Below are positions 24,981-33,678 of a stretch of 64,000 nt of DNA, piece after piece (within the stretch, counting starts at the first letter, position 1; each line of letters begins with the position of its first letter). Where the stretch lies: positions 1,736,001-1,800,000 of the forward strand of contig NZ_CP089312.1 in assembly GCF_021545335.1 (NCBI RefSeq). The letters run 5' to 3'. The DNA comes from Streptomyces sp. GQFP. Lineage in GTDB: Bacteria > Actinomycetota > Actinomycetes > Streptomycetales > Streptomycetaceae. Below the pieces are notes generated by a model that saw nothing but the letters and a program-made list of their open reading frames with translations, did not search any database and had not been told where the DNA came from. A program made the position numbers and the translations under genes.

Positions 24981-26027
24981 TCAGAACACCACTGTCCAGC
25001 CCTCGCGTCCGGCGTCCTCGGCGGTGTAGGAGACGCCGTGCACCTTGAGGCCGGCCGCGTCCAGCAGGGTGATCTCCCCGCCGTGGTTGCCGAGTTGGGC
25101 GCCGCCGGTGAGCAGGACGGGGAGCGCGGCGCCCGCGGCGATCGGCACCGGCGGCAGCGGGCTGCTGTGGCCGAGCCGGTCGAGGAGCCGCCAGCCGGTG
25201 AGGTCGACGGTGGCCGGGGATGCGTTGAGGAGGGTGACCGTCTCGGCCTCGGGGGCGGGGCCGCGCGGGTTGACGAGGGCGCCGACGATCCGGATGGGCT
25301 GGGTTCCCGGTGCGGGACGCCCACCGCCGGTGTCCGTCCCCGTGTCGGGAGCCGTACCCGGGAGGGCGTGGCCGGTGCTGTCGTCGGTGTGCCACTTCTG
25401 GCTCTGGAAGGCGAGGAAGACGGCGACCCACCGCTCCTGGGCGGGCTCCTGCCCCGGGAAGCGGACGAGGAGCCCGCCGTCCTGCCAGACCCCGTCGTCG
25501 CCCTGGAAACGGCGGCTGTTGCCCTGGTTCATATGGATGTCGTGGACGCCGTTGCCGGGCAGAAAGCCGAAGATCTTGTCGCGGACGTCGGCCTCCGGCC
25601 CCCAGCGCTCGCCGAAGACGTACAGACGGGCGGCCGGGTCGTCGATCGCGCGTCGGACGTAGTGGTCGAGGAGGTCGGCGAGGTCGTTGTCGGGGCCTGC
25701 CACATCAGGCGGCAGGACGCGCATCTTCGACGGATCGAAGAGATTGCCCCGGACGAAGTCGAGGTTCGGGCCGCCGGGCCCGGCCGGAAGGCTGTTCCAG
25801 CCGCTCGCAAGACCCGCCAGACGGGCAGTGACAGGATGCCGGAGGTCGTCGTCGACGAGGTAGAGCAGTTCGTTCGGCCGCTCCTGCGACTTCACGTTGA
25901 CGGAAGCGCGGTAGTGCGTGCCCTGATCGTCCGTCAACTCGATCTGATAGTGCGGTGTGTTGGCGGAACCCTCGCGACGGGCGTCGACGGCCCGTGCGAT
26001 CAGTACGCCATAGGTCTTCAGCGGCAT
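24981..26027 (-). CDS. DUF2278 protein with C-terminal lamin-tail-like domain
   Basis: A 348-residue protein. Residues 1-220 match DUF2278 (YukJ-like): MPLKTYGVLIARAVDARREG, HYQIELTDDQGTHYRASVNV, VYVFGERWGPE-like, FLPGNGVHDIHMNQGN and GVWQDGGLLVRFPG. Residues about 240-348 form a beta-rich lamin-tail-like domain (IVGALVNPRGPAPEAETVTL, DLTGWRLLDRLG). ATG 26027 has ggggag 6 bp upstream; an earlier in-frame start at 26084 adds 19 unconserved residues. Biochemical function of the family is unknown; the tail domain is often an adhesion or DNA/envelope-association module. No signal peptide seen. Confidence 0.82.
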   Translation of the reverse strand: MPLKTYGVLIARAVDARREGSANTPHYQIELTDDQGTHYRASVNVKSQERPNELLYLVDDDLRHPVTARLAGLASGWNSLPAGPGGPNLDFVRGNLFDPSKMRVLPPDVAGPDNDLADLLDHYVRRAIDDPAARLYVFGERWGPEADVRDKIFGFLPGNGVHDIHMNQGNSRRFQGDDGVWQDGGLLVRFPGQEPAQERWVAVFLAFQSQKWHTDDSTGHALPGTAPDTGTDTGGGRPAPGTQPIRIVGALVNPRGPAPEAETVTLLNASPATVDLTGWRLLDRLGHSSPLPPVPIAAGAALPVLLTGGAQLGNHGGEITLLDAAGLKVHGVSYTAEDAGREGWTVVF

Positions 26028-26246
26028 GACGAACAACTCCCCGTGAGCGTGGGTGGATTGCCGGATTGTCCACTCCTGCGGCAAATGTTAGTGCGTAGCG
26101 GCTCACCGTCCCCCGCCGCGACAGGAATTGACCGCCGGTGTCCGTCCTACGTCACCTCGTGAATGCGCGACTGGGCCATCTGTGTGAGTCACCTGTGAAC
26201 AGGGGTCGCGGGACCCCGGATCGTGCCGTACCGCCCGCCGGGTTCC

Positions 26247-26252
26247 CTACGA
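26247..26252 (+). promoter_or_regulatory. Possible -10 box for a leaderless transcript
   Basis: tacgat lies 7 bp before the GTG at 26260, and there is no ribosome binding site. That arrangement is typical of leaderless actinobacterial mRNAs. No good -35 is visible, so this is tentative. Confidence 0.35.
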
Positions 26253-26259
26253 TCGTGCC

Positions 26260-26700
26260 GTGGTCAACTTCCTCCTCGAACGCACGGTGCCGCTCCCCCT
26301 CGACGAGGCCTGGCGCCGGCTCACGGAGTGGCCCCGCCACGCTTCCGTGGTCCCCCTCACCCGCGTCACGGTGCTCACGGCGCCGCCGACCCACGAGGGC
26401 ACGGTGTTCGTCGCCCGCTCGGGCATCGGCCCCCTCGCCTTCGACGACCGTATGGAGGTCACCGTCTGGCGTCCCCCGACGGACGACACCCCGGGCCTCG
26501 TCCGCCTGGAGAAACGCGGCCGGGTCGTCCTGGGCTGGGCGGAGATCGAGGTCCGCCCGGGCCCCGGCGGGCGCTCACGGGTGGTCTGGCGCGAGGAGTT
26601 GCGCGTACGCCTGCTGCCGTCGCTGTTCGACCGTCTGCTGGAGTCGACGGCTCGGTATGTGTTCGGGCGGGCGGTGAACCGGCTGCTGAGGATGGGGTGA
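26260..26700 (+). CDS. SRPBCC-family protein
   Basis: A 146-residue START/Bet v1-like protein with the usual opening strand and helices (FLLERTVPLPLDEAWRRLTE) and an amphipathic C-terminal helix (LLESTARYVFGRAVNRLLR). Such proteins bind hydrophobic ligands in an internal cavity; many in Streptomyces are of unknown role. GTG start with no ribosome binding site, likely leaderless. It converges on the TPR-S1 gene with a 6-bp gap. Confidence 0.8.
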   Translation: MVNFLLERTVPLPLDEAWRRLTEWPRHASVVPLTRVTVLTAPPTHEGTVFVARSGIGPLAFDDRMEVTVWRPPTDDTPGLVRLEKRGRVVLGWAEIEVRPGPGGRSRVVWREELRVRLLPSLFDRLLESTARYVFGRAVNRLLRMG

Positions 26701-26706
26701 CGGACG

Positions 26707-29223
26707 TCAGCCCGGTGCGCGTCGCTGCCGCTGGATGACGCTTCGCTGGTGCTCTTCGAAGAGCGAGCGCGCGGTGTCGTTCATGCTGACGGACGGGAAG
26801 TCGGTTGCTCCGCCGTACAGTTCAGGATCGCACACGGCAGCCTCCGGGTCGGCCCCGAGGGCCTGGTCGGCCTGCCGGGCCGAGAGCTCGACCCGGCACC
26901 GGTCCGCGTCGATCGCGACGATCCTGACGAACATCTCTTCGTCGGGTACGGCGGTAGGCACGTCTCCTAGGAGCTGGTCGACGGCCAGTTCCTCGATCCG
27001 TGCCAGTCCAACGACGCCGGCCGCCACGTGAACGAAGACCCCCGAGCGGTCGATCCTGATGACTTTGCCCCGGACGATCAGCCCTGGACGGTGGGTCTCC
27101 ATAAAGCGCAGCCAGGGCATACCTCGGTTGCTCTGGAGCACGACGAACACCACGCCTCTCCTCCGGTCGACCGAGGCGACCCGGACCGTCACCACGTCAC
27201 CGGTCTGGACGAGGACCGGCCCGAAGTCGGTGCGGTCGAGGAAGCCCAGGAAGCTCCCCAGGTCCACCGCGACGTCCTCCGACCGAACGCGCAGCACCGT
27301 ACCGGTGCGCACATGTCCCACCTGCACATGGGCCAGCCAGTCCTCGGGCGCCAGAGCATCCGCCTCCACGAGCCAGGCACGGCGGGAGAGAACGAGGGAG
27401 CCGGAAGGAGGGATCCACGCCTTGGCGTCCAGGATCCTTCCCACGTATCGGTCTAGGTCCCAGAGCGGCTCCATCCCGATGTCCACCGTCGGCAGGAATG
27501 CGATCTCGTCCGCGACCTCCACCGCGAGACCTCCGTCGACTACTCCGACGACCAGGCCGGAGACCGTCGCACCGTCCGACGGCAGGCCGACTGCCCTCGC
27601 GAGGAGACGGCGTCGGGCGGCCTGTTCGAGCAGTGGTTCCCTCATGGAGAGGAGCAGCCGGCCCTCGCCGACTCGCTCGCGGCCGATGACGACGGCCTCC
27701 CTCACGGACCCGGCCTCCACGACTTCGCGGGGGAATTCACTGACAGGGACGAGGCCTTGGTGCATATCGTCGACCTCGACCTCCATCCCCTGCTGGTCGG
27801 ACCGGGCCACGGTGCCGCGGACGAGGGAACCGAGGGCGATGCCTTCACTTCTCGGTGCGACCCGCACCACAGGACCGTGGAAGGTCATCGTCTGGAACCA
27901 GACCCCCCCGTCCCTCGGCGTAGGCGGCTGCCCCACCGCGCTCACCGCGTCCCTGAACGACCGGTACGCCTCCCCGTCCTCCCGCCAGTCCGCCGCCGAG
28001 TCCACCAGCGTCCGTACCAGTGTCGTACCGCCGAAGTCGCGTCCTCCCTCGTCGCCCATGGCCATCCGGTGGCAGGTGACGGCCGAGGCGTTCACCAGGC
28101 GCGTCACGGGGTGCCTCGCGCCCAGCAACTCGCTGAACTGCTCGGCCCGTTCGGCGAGGGCGTCGGCAGTGCGCCGCGCCTTCCCGGGCTCGGGCAGCGC
28201 GCGTACGGCCTCCACCTGGGCCGCGGCCAGGTTGGTCAGCGCGCCCACGGTACGGGGGTGCGCGGCGCCCAGCCGGACCTCAAGGCGCTGGGCCGTCGCA
28301 CCGAGCAGCCGCACGGCCCGGTCCAGCCGGGCGGGCGACCGCACGGCGCGAGCGGCCTCGATCTGGACGGCGGCCAGGTCCGCCTGGACGGCGAGCGCCT
28401 TGGGGTGGTCCGCGCCGAGCAGGGTGGCCAGCCGCTGGGCGGCCACCTCGACGACCTTCACCACGGTCTCCAGGACTTCGGTGTCCCCGGCCTCGACGGC
28501 CGCTCCGGCCCGCACCATGGCGAAGCTCACGACGGTCAGGAAGGCGCGTGGATCCGAGGTGTCGAGGCGGTCGAGCACACGGCCCGTGCGGTCCGCGAGA
28601 GCCGACAGGGCACGGGCCGGGTGGTTGCCGTACTGCGGTGCGAAGCCCAGGAGTTGGTGCTCGACGGCGTCCAGGACTGTGTGGAGCGGCTGCAGCGCCG
28701 GGGCTTCGGGCTCGGGCAGCCGTTCGAGCAGGGCACGTGCGGCGAGCGCGTGGTCGACGGCGGAGTCGACATCGCCCAGGCTCAGTTCGACGGCGGCCAG
28801 GTTGACGTGTGTGGTCGCCGCGGCGGGCGAGAGGCAGGGCGTGCAGTACTGCTGTACGTAGTCGAGCACCGAGCGGGCGTCCGCCTGCTGCCCGAGCGAG
28901 ATGCCCAGGACGCCGAGGCAGTTGATGAACGGCTCGCCCTGTTCGCCCCAGTCGGGCTCGGGTACACCGTGGGAGACGAGCCCCTCGAACAGCAGCCGGA
29001 ACATCCGCTCCGCCTCCTGGCGCAGCCCGAGTTCGAGCAGCAGCCGGCCGAGGCGTACTCCCGCCGCGCCCGTGTCCGGGCCCCACCTCCCGCCGGCCAG
29101 GCAGTTCTCGGCGCTCATGTCGAGAAACCGCATCAGGTTGGCCACGCGTTCGAACCGCGTGCCGTCGAGGTCCCGCAGCGCGTCCTCGGCACATCGGACG
29201 GCCTCGTCCAGGGAGTCAACCAC
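26707..29223 (-). CDS. TPR protein fused to four S1-like RNA-binding modules
   Basis: An 838-residue cytoplasmic protein. Residues 1 to about 440 are helical repeats with TPR-like periodicity (LGRLLLELGLRQEAERMFRL, HVNLAAVELSLGDVDSAVDH). From about 461 there are four OB-fold S1-like modules starting near residues 461 (GSLVRGTVARSDQQGMEVEV), 551 (ATVSGLVVGVVDGGLAVEV), 636 (VRTGTVLRVRSEDVAVDLGS) and 714 (IVRGKVIRIDRSGVFVHVA). S1 modules bind RNA in ribosomal protein S1 and related factors. GTG 29223 is chosen because ggagg is 6 bp upstream and it overlaps the preceding gene's stop; the frame stays open further upstream but without a plausible start. Coupled to the pseudoprotease gene. Function unknown; RNA or ribosome binding is inferred. 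Confidence 0.82.
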   Translation of the reverse strand: MVDSLDEAVRCAEDALRDLDGTRFERVANLMRFLDMSAENCLAGGRWGPDTGAAGVRLGRLLLELGLRQEAERMFRLLFEGLVSHGVPEPDWGEQGEPFINCLGVLGISLGQQADARSVLDYVQQYCTPCLSPAAATTHVNLAAVELSLGDVDSAVDHALAARALLERLPEPEAPALQPLHTVLDAVEHQLLGFAPQYGNHPARALSALADRTGRVLDRLDTSDPRAFLTVVSFAMVRAGAAVEAGDTEVLETVVKVVEVAAQRLATLLGADHPKALAVQADLAAVQIEAARAVRSPARLDRAVRLLGATAQRLEVRLGAAHPRTVGALTNLAAAQVEAVRALPEPGKARRTADALAERAEQFSELLGARHPVTRLVNASAVTCHRMAMGDEGGRDFGGTTLVRTLVDSAADWREDGEAYRSFRDAVSAVGQPPTPRDGGVWFQTMTFHGPVVRVAPRSEGIALGSLVRGTVARSDQQGMEVEVDDMHQGLVPVSEFPREVVEAGSVREAVVIGRERVGEGRLLLSMREPLLEQAARRRLLARAVGLPSDGATVSGLVVGVVDGGLAVEVADEIAFLPTVDIGMEPLWDLDRYVGRILDAKAWIPPSGSLVLSRRAWLVEADALAPEDWLAHVQVGHVRTGTVLRVRSEDVAVDLGSFLGFLDRTDFGPVLVQTGDVVTVRVASVDRRRGVVFVVLQSNRGMPWLRFMETHRPGLIVRGKVIRIDRSGVFVHVAAGVVGLARIEELAVDQLLGDVPTAVPDEEMFVRIVAIDADRCRVELSARQADQALGADPEAAVCDPELYGGATDFPSVSMNDTARSLFEEHQRSVIQRQRRAPG

Positions 29224-30259
29224 GCGTTTCCTCCCCCTTGGCGACTCGCACCACTTCGTCGAGCAGGGCGATCTGATGGGGCGGCAGGTCCCGTGGGTCG
29301 ACGATGCCTGCCGCCGCCCAGTCCTGGAACTTGCGCAGTCCGAACTCCACGACAGCAGCCGTCGCCTCCACTTCGGCCAGCCGGGTTCCGCCGACCGGCG
29401 CGTCGGGCGGCCGGGGCCGATGGGGCTCTTCCGGTGGCTCGGGAGTCCATGCGGGGCCCGCCGATTCGACCGGCCCGGGCCGCCGCGCCGAACCGGTCGG
29501 CGTCGGCGCCCCGTGCGCCTCGGCCGGAGCGACCGCCCCGGGCGCTTCGCCCGGCCTGACCGGCACGGGCAGCCCGGACGGCCAAGGCTGCGGAAGCCCT
29601 GGGCCCGGCTCCCCTGCGGGTCCCTCGGGTACGCCCTCCCTGAGGAGTCCCAGCATGCGGTGCGGGTTGAGCGCGTCGAAGGCGTCGATGACACCGCCGA
29701 TGTCCCCGGCCGCGAGCGATCCCCTTCGGTCGCCCCGTAGGCCTCGTGCGCTCTCGGATTCCAGGAGGACGCCCAGCACCGCGTCCTCCGCACCGGTTCC
29801 GCGTCGCTCGACGGGCCCACCCGCGTAGAAGTCGGCCCCGGTCGTCGCCAGAGGGCCCACGGTGAGTTCGAGGACCGACAGTGCGCGGTGGGCGCCGGCG
29901 CGACGGCAGTCGGGCAGGACGTCGTCCACCGTGCCGCTGAGCGGCGGGTGTTGGGGGCCGGGCCGGTAAGGGGCCTGCCAGAAGTCCCCTTTGACGGCAC
30001 GGTCGGCCCGTGGCGTCGGATAGTCGGCACGCACCGGCGCGATCACATGGATCAGCGCGAGCCCCACGTCCTCGGCGATCTCGTCCACCACACCGCCGAG
30101 CCCGAGGCCTTCCGCGGTCGTCAGCTCCACCGCGCCGCCCAGGGCCAGTTCGCGCACGCAGCCGACCAGGGTCACCACGAAGTGCCGCGTGACGAAGAAC
30201 CCGGCGCCGCACAGGAGGCCGTCCCGGGCGATGGCCACCCAGTATTCCTCGCGCCCCAT
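29216..30259 (-). CDS. Trypsin-fold protein lacking catalytic residues
   Basis: A 347-residue protein. Residues 1-185 follow the trypsin-like pattern: WVAIARDGLLCGAGFFVTRH then FVVTLVGCVREL, DVGLALIHV, and GADFYAGGPVERR followed by VLGVLLES. Active enzymes have Ala-His in the first block (CAHV) and GxSGGP in the last; here His is Gly (LVGCV) and Ser is Ala (YAGGPV), so proteolysis is not expected. A Pro-rich linker (about 205-290) leads to a small helical C-terminal domain (VVEFGLRKFQDWAAAGI). ATG 30259 has agggag 5 bp upstream; an ATG at 30301 is weaker. It overlaps and is coupled to the TPR-S1 gene. Probably a binding or scaffold module. Confidence 0.75.
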   Translation of the reverse strand: MGREEYWVAIARDGLLCGAGFFVTRHFVVTLVGCVRELALGGAVELTTAEGLGLGGVVDEIAEDVGLALIHVIAPVRADYPTPRADRAVKGDFWQAPYRPGPQHPPLSGTVDDVLPDCRRAGAHRALSVLELTVGPLATTGADFYAGGPVERRGTGAEDAVLGVLLESESARGLRGDRRGSLAAGDIGGVIDAFDALNPHRMLGLLREGVPEGPAGEPGPGLPQPWPSGLPVPVRPGEAPGAVAPAEAHGAPTPTGSARRPGPVESAGPAWTPEPPEEPHRPRPPDAPVGGTRLAEVEATAAVVEFGLRKFQDWAAAGIVDPRDLPPHQIALLDEVVRVAKGEETRG

Positions 30260-30355
30260 CGGCTCCCTCTGGTCCGTCGCTTCCCGGCGCCGTCGCGGCA
30301 TCGCTGCCCGTCACTCTCGGCGGCCCTGAGGCAGCGTACCGTCACGGACGCCGCC

Positions 30356-31822
30356 TCACCCCCGTCCCAGGACACGCCGGGCACCGGCGATCACCGCGGT
30401 GGCCAGCACCCAGCCGGACACCACCAGTACGACCGCCACCGCCTTGTCGACGCCCGCCGGATCCCAGCTCCCCCGGTATCCCAGGCTCGCGACGGGGATC
30501 AGGAGGTCCAGGCTGTACAGCACGGGATCCCAGGCCCGTTGGCCGTTTCCGCCGACCGGACGGGGCTGGTGGTGGGCGAACCACAGGGACCCCGCGGCTG
30601 CGAGGGACAGCAGCCACACCAGTGCCCGGCGCGGCGCGTATCCGTAGCCGAACAGCATGTCCTGGACCACGCCCCACACGCGGCCGGTGAGACGGTCGTG
30701 GCGGCGCAACTGCCGTTCGCGGGCGTGCCGTACGGTGCGTGCCGCGCGTTCGTCGCCGCCGGACTCGTACGCCTTGGCCAGTTGCTCGAACGAGCCGGCC
30801 CCGACACGTGCGTCGCGGGTGATCCAGCCGATGCGCGAGCGCACGTCGACCTGCTGGGCGGATTCGAGTCGCTTGTAGGTGAAGCCCTCCAGGAAGAGTT
30901 CGCCGGCGGCCGGCCAGGTCTCCGCGGAGTCGACGAGGACGTCGACCGTGGCGTCCTGCAACACCACCGGCCCGGCGGGCGGTTCGCGCAGGTCGAGTCT
31001 GAGCCGTGGCACGCGCAGCCGGCTCAGATGGAGTGAGCCCGCGGGCCCGGTGAGGACGCTGTCGTGGAAGGTCGCCACACCGCTCACCTCAGCCGCCCGC
31101 AACAGCACCTGTCCCGTGCTGCGGAATCCCCAGTCGGCGTACAGACCTCCCCCGCACACAAGTTCGGTGGCGTCGAGGCCGCCGACCTCGGCGCCGTTGA
31201 GGTTCACGGAGTACGCGACCCGCGCATCGCGCAGATAGAGGGCGCCCGAGCTGCGCAGTTGCCGGGCGTGCAGCGAGCCTCCGATGGAGAGGCGGGGAGC
31301 AAGCAGCGACCACAGGGAGTCCTCGGTCACGCGCAGGTCGACGAGGACGAGGTTGCCCGCGATGCGCGCGTCGGCGAGCTGGAGCACGCCTGCGGTCAGC
31401 CCCTCCCAGACCCTCCGCGGTCCCCGGGTGCCGCTGGCACGCGCGGTCGGGTCGGACAGCGGCCGGGATTCCGTGCCGTCGCCCCGGCCCAACCAGGCGC
31501 CTCGCAACAGCAGTTCGCCGTCGACGGCGAGACGGTCGGCGTACAGCGCGGGCATCCGTGAGCCGGAGAGGTCGAGGCTGCGAACGGCGAGCTCGGTCAA
31601 CTGCGGAGGAGTGTCGAACTCGCAGTCGAGCAGCGCCAGTCCGAAGTCGAGCCGACGTCGGCTGAGATCGAGTTCGCCGCGCACGCGCAGCCCCTCGAAG
31701 CACAGGGGTTCATCGCTTCCGGCCTCCTGCCCGGCTATCAACTCCCGCAACCGGTCGGCGTCCACCGCCTCACCCCGGCGCGGCAGCCGCCCCGGTCGCC
31801 GAATCCCCCTGCGTCGTGCCAT
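30356..31822 (-). CDS. Beta-helix membrane protein of unknown function
   Basis: A 488-residue protein. Residues about 45-310 are regular short strands of the form LxLxxxxIxGxLxL (for example GELDLSRRRLDFGLALLDCE, IGGSLHARQLRSSGALYLRD), as in right-handed beta-helix or pentapeptide-like folds. A positively charged helical stretch (330-385) leads to two or three membrane segments (ALVWLLSLAAAGSLWFAHH and AVAVVLVVSGWVLATAVIAG). Similar Streptomyces proteins are labelled membrane-associated oxidoreductase, but I see no cofactor motif to support that. ATG 31822 has ggagg 8 bp upstream. It is 96 bp upstream of the pseudoprotease gene on the same strand and divergent from the kinase-like gene. Confidence 0.72.
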   Translation of the reverse strand: MARRRGIRRPGRLPRRGEAVDADRLRELIAGQEAGSDEPLCFEGLRVRGELDLSRRRLDFGLALLDCEFDTPPQLTELAVRSLDLSGSRMPALYADRLAVDGELLLRGAWLGRGDGTESRPLSDPTARASGTRGPRRVWEGLTAGVLQLADARIAGNLVLVDLRVTEDSLWSLLAPRLSIGGSLHARQLRSSGALYLRDARVAYSVNLNGAEVGGLDATELVCGGGLYADWGFRSTGQVLLRAAEVSGVATFHDSVLTGPAGSLHLSRLRVPRLRLDLREPPAGPVVLQDATVDVLVDSAETWPAAGELFLEGFTYKRLESAQQVDVRSRIGWITRDARVGAGSFEQLAKAYESGGDERAARTVRHARERQLRRHDRLTGRVWGVVQDMLFGYGYAPRRALVWLLSLAAAGSLWFAHHQPRPVGGNGQRAWDPVLYSLDLLIPVASLGYRGSWDPAGVDKAVAVVLVVSGWVLATAVIAGARRVLGRG

Positions 31823-31887
31823 GGTGACCCCCTCCTTCTCCCCCGGACGGCATTTCACGTCCGGCACGTCCCCAACCCTCTTCCCAC

Positions 31888-33678
31888 GTGGATACTGAAT
31901 CGGTGGATCGATCTCCATTCGCCAGGTTCGGCGAGCGCGCGTCCGAACTGCTCGAAAGTTGGCAGACGCAGAATCACCGGAAGCTCAGCGCCCCCGCTTT
32001 TCTGGACGACGGCGGCAGCGGCGCCCTGCTGGCCTCCGTGACCGTGCGGGACAGTGACCCCCTCGAACAGCGCCGACGCAGGATGATCATCAAGCTGTGC
32101 GCCTCGGACGAGGAGGCTTCGGTGGAGCCCGGCGGTCTCAAGGCTGCATGGCTGTCCGGGCCAGCCAAGAACGAGTCGTGCCCCTCGTTCCCCGAGACGC
32201 ATCTCGTCAAGCAGCTCTACGACCCGATGCCGGTGAACGACGCGTGGATGATGTTCCAGGAGATCGCGGGCGACGGGCAGGACATGGTGACGCTCGCCGC
32301 TGTCGTACGACAGCGGCAGTCACGGCTTCCCGACATCGCGGCGGCCGTCGCCGGGTCCCTGCTGTCCGACTGGAATCCGGACGACAAGGGCGGTGAGCCC
32401 ATGACTGCCGCGGAGTTCGTCGCCGCGCTGCTCGACCGGCGGCTGGCACCGAACGGCCCGCTCGCGCAGTGGGCCCGCGACGAACTCGGGATCTCCTTCT
32501 CCGACGCGTCGATCACCCTGCCCGGAAGGTCCGGCACCCTGCCCAATCCCCTTCACCTGAAGGACGGTTGCGGGCTCTCCCGAGGCCAGGTGGAAGACCC
32601 GCTCCGTGGCCGCGCCCACGGCGATCTACACCCCGGCAACATCATGGTTCCCGAGCACCCGGACGCACCGGCCGACTCGTACCGGCTCATCGATCTGACC
32701 CGGTTCGACAAGGACGCGCTCCTCGTGCGCGACCCCGTCCACCTGATGCTGTACCTGGTCGGCGAGTTCCTGCCACACCTGACGGACGAGGCCCGGGAGG
32801 AAGTCCTCGCCCTGCTCCTCGGGCGGGAGGCGGACGGGCTGCTGATTCCGCAGGGGCTACGGCGCATCGTGGACGGGATACGGGACGCGCCGGGCCCCTG
32901 GCTGAAGATCCGGGCCCTCGGGCCGGGCTGGGCCGTGCAGTGGACGCTGGCGCTCCAGGCGTGCGCGCTGATGTTCTGCACCCGCAGCAAGAAGTACGAC
33001 GACCGGGACCGCCGCTGGTTCTTCCGGCTCGCGGCGGAGGCGGCTGCGGAGTCCGACCGCCGCTTCGGGGTGGACTCCGCAACAGCGAGGGTGGTCAATG
33101 TGCGGCCACCGTCAGTGCCGACGGCGGCCGTGACCGGGCCCGCGGCCGACCGCGAAGCCACTCTTTTCGGCCGGACGACTGTCACTCACCAGCCGAGCAC
33201 CACGCCCAAGACGCCGGAGACGGCCGACGGCGACGCGATCCTGCGTCTACTCGACGAGATCCGGTACACGTTCGAGCGCCCCCTGGAACAGCTGGCGTCA
33301 GCGCGTGCACTCTGGGTCGCACCTGAGCTGATGGAATCCATCAGGACGCGGGCCATCGGGTTCAAGACAGTTCTCGGAAGGCTACGACCGCCGTCCAAGA
33401 TCGCGTGGAACAGAGTGGACGATATCCTCCGGTCGCTGCGCACGGTGGCAGACAAAGCGAACGATGTACGAAACTCTCTGGGACCGATATCGAAATTGAG
33501 CCTGACGCTGCCACAGCACCCTGCGAATCAAGGGCTGCAAGCCCTCGTAAATGCTTTGGACGATCTGTTGGGCGACGTCCGCTCCGCATGGTTCCTATTG
33601 TCCCCACCGACCTCTGAACCGACTCAGGCAACCACCCCGATCCGCCCCACCGATGCCGACGCCGAGGTGACGTCATGA
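31888..33678 (+). CDS. Kinase-fold phosphotransferase with helical tail
   Basis: A 596-residue protein. The N-terminal about 390 residues resemble aminoglycoside-phosphotransferase/choline-kinase-type kinases: ATP-lysine in MIIKLC near residue 66, catalytic loop RAHGDLHPGNIMV near 243, and the metal-binding Asp in YRLIDLTRFDKD near 267. The C-terminal about 180 residues are predominantly helical with no recognisable domain. GTG 31888 is tentative: no ribosome binding site, and a GTG at 31903 is an alternative. It shares a 65-bp promoter gap with the beta-helix membrane-protein gene and its 3' end overlaps the convergent xdhC gene by 55 bp. Base composition near 33300-33600 is lower in GC than its neighbours. 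Substrate unknown (protein, small molecule or nucleotide). Confidence 0.72.
   Translation: MDTESVDRSPFARFGERASELLESWQTQNHRKLSAPAFLDDGGSGALLASVTVRDSDPLEQRRRRMIIKLCASDEEASVEPGGLKAAWLSGPAKNESCPSFPETHLVKQLYDPMPVNDAWMMFQEIAGDGQDMVTLAAVVRQRQSRLPDIAAAVAGSLLSDWNPDDKGGEPMTAAEFVAALLDRRLAPNGPLAQWARDELGISFSDASITLPGRSGTLPNPLHLKDGCGLSRGQVEDPLRGRAHGDLHPGNIMVPEHPDAPADSYRLIDLTRFDKDALLVRDPVHLMLYLVGEFLPHLTDEAREEVLALLLGREADGLLIPQGLRRIVDGIRDAPGPWLKIRALGPGWAVQWTLALQACALMFCTRSKKYDDRDRRWFFRLAAEAAAESDRRFGVDSATARVVNVRPPSVPTAAVTGPAADREATLFGRTTVTHQPSTTPKTPETADGDAILRLLDEIRYTFERPLEQLASARALWVAPELMESIRTRAIGFKTVLGRLRPPSKIAWNRVDDILRSLRTVADKANDVRNSLGPISKLSLTLPQHPANQGLQALVNALDDLLGDVRSAWFLLSPPTSEPTQATTPIRPTDADAEVTS

Noticed and set aside
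29224..30030. N-terminal extension of the TPR-S1 protein to 1107 residues
   Set aside because: The frame is open but overlaps the pseudoprotease gene, and the GTG at 29223 has the proper ribosome binding site.
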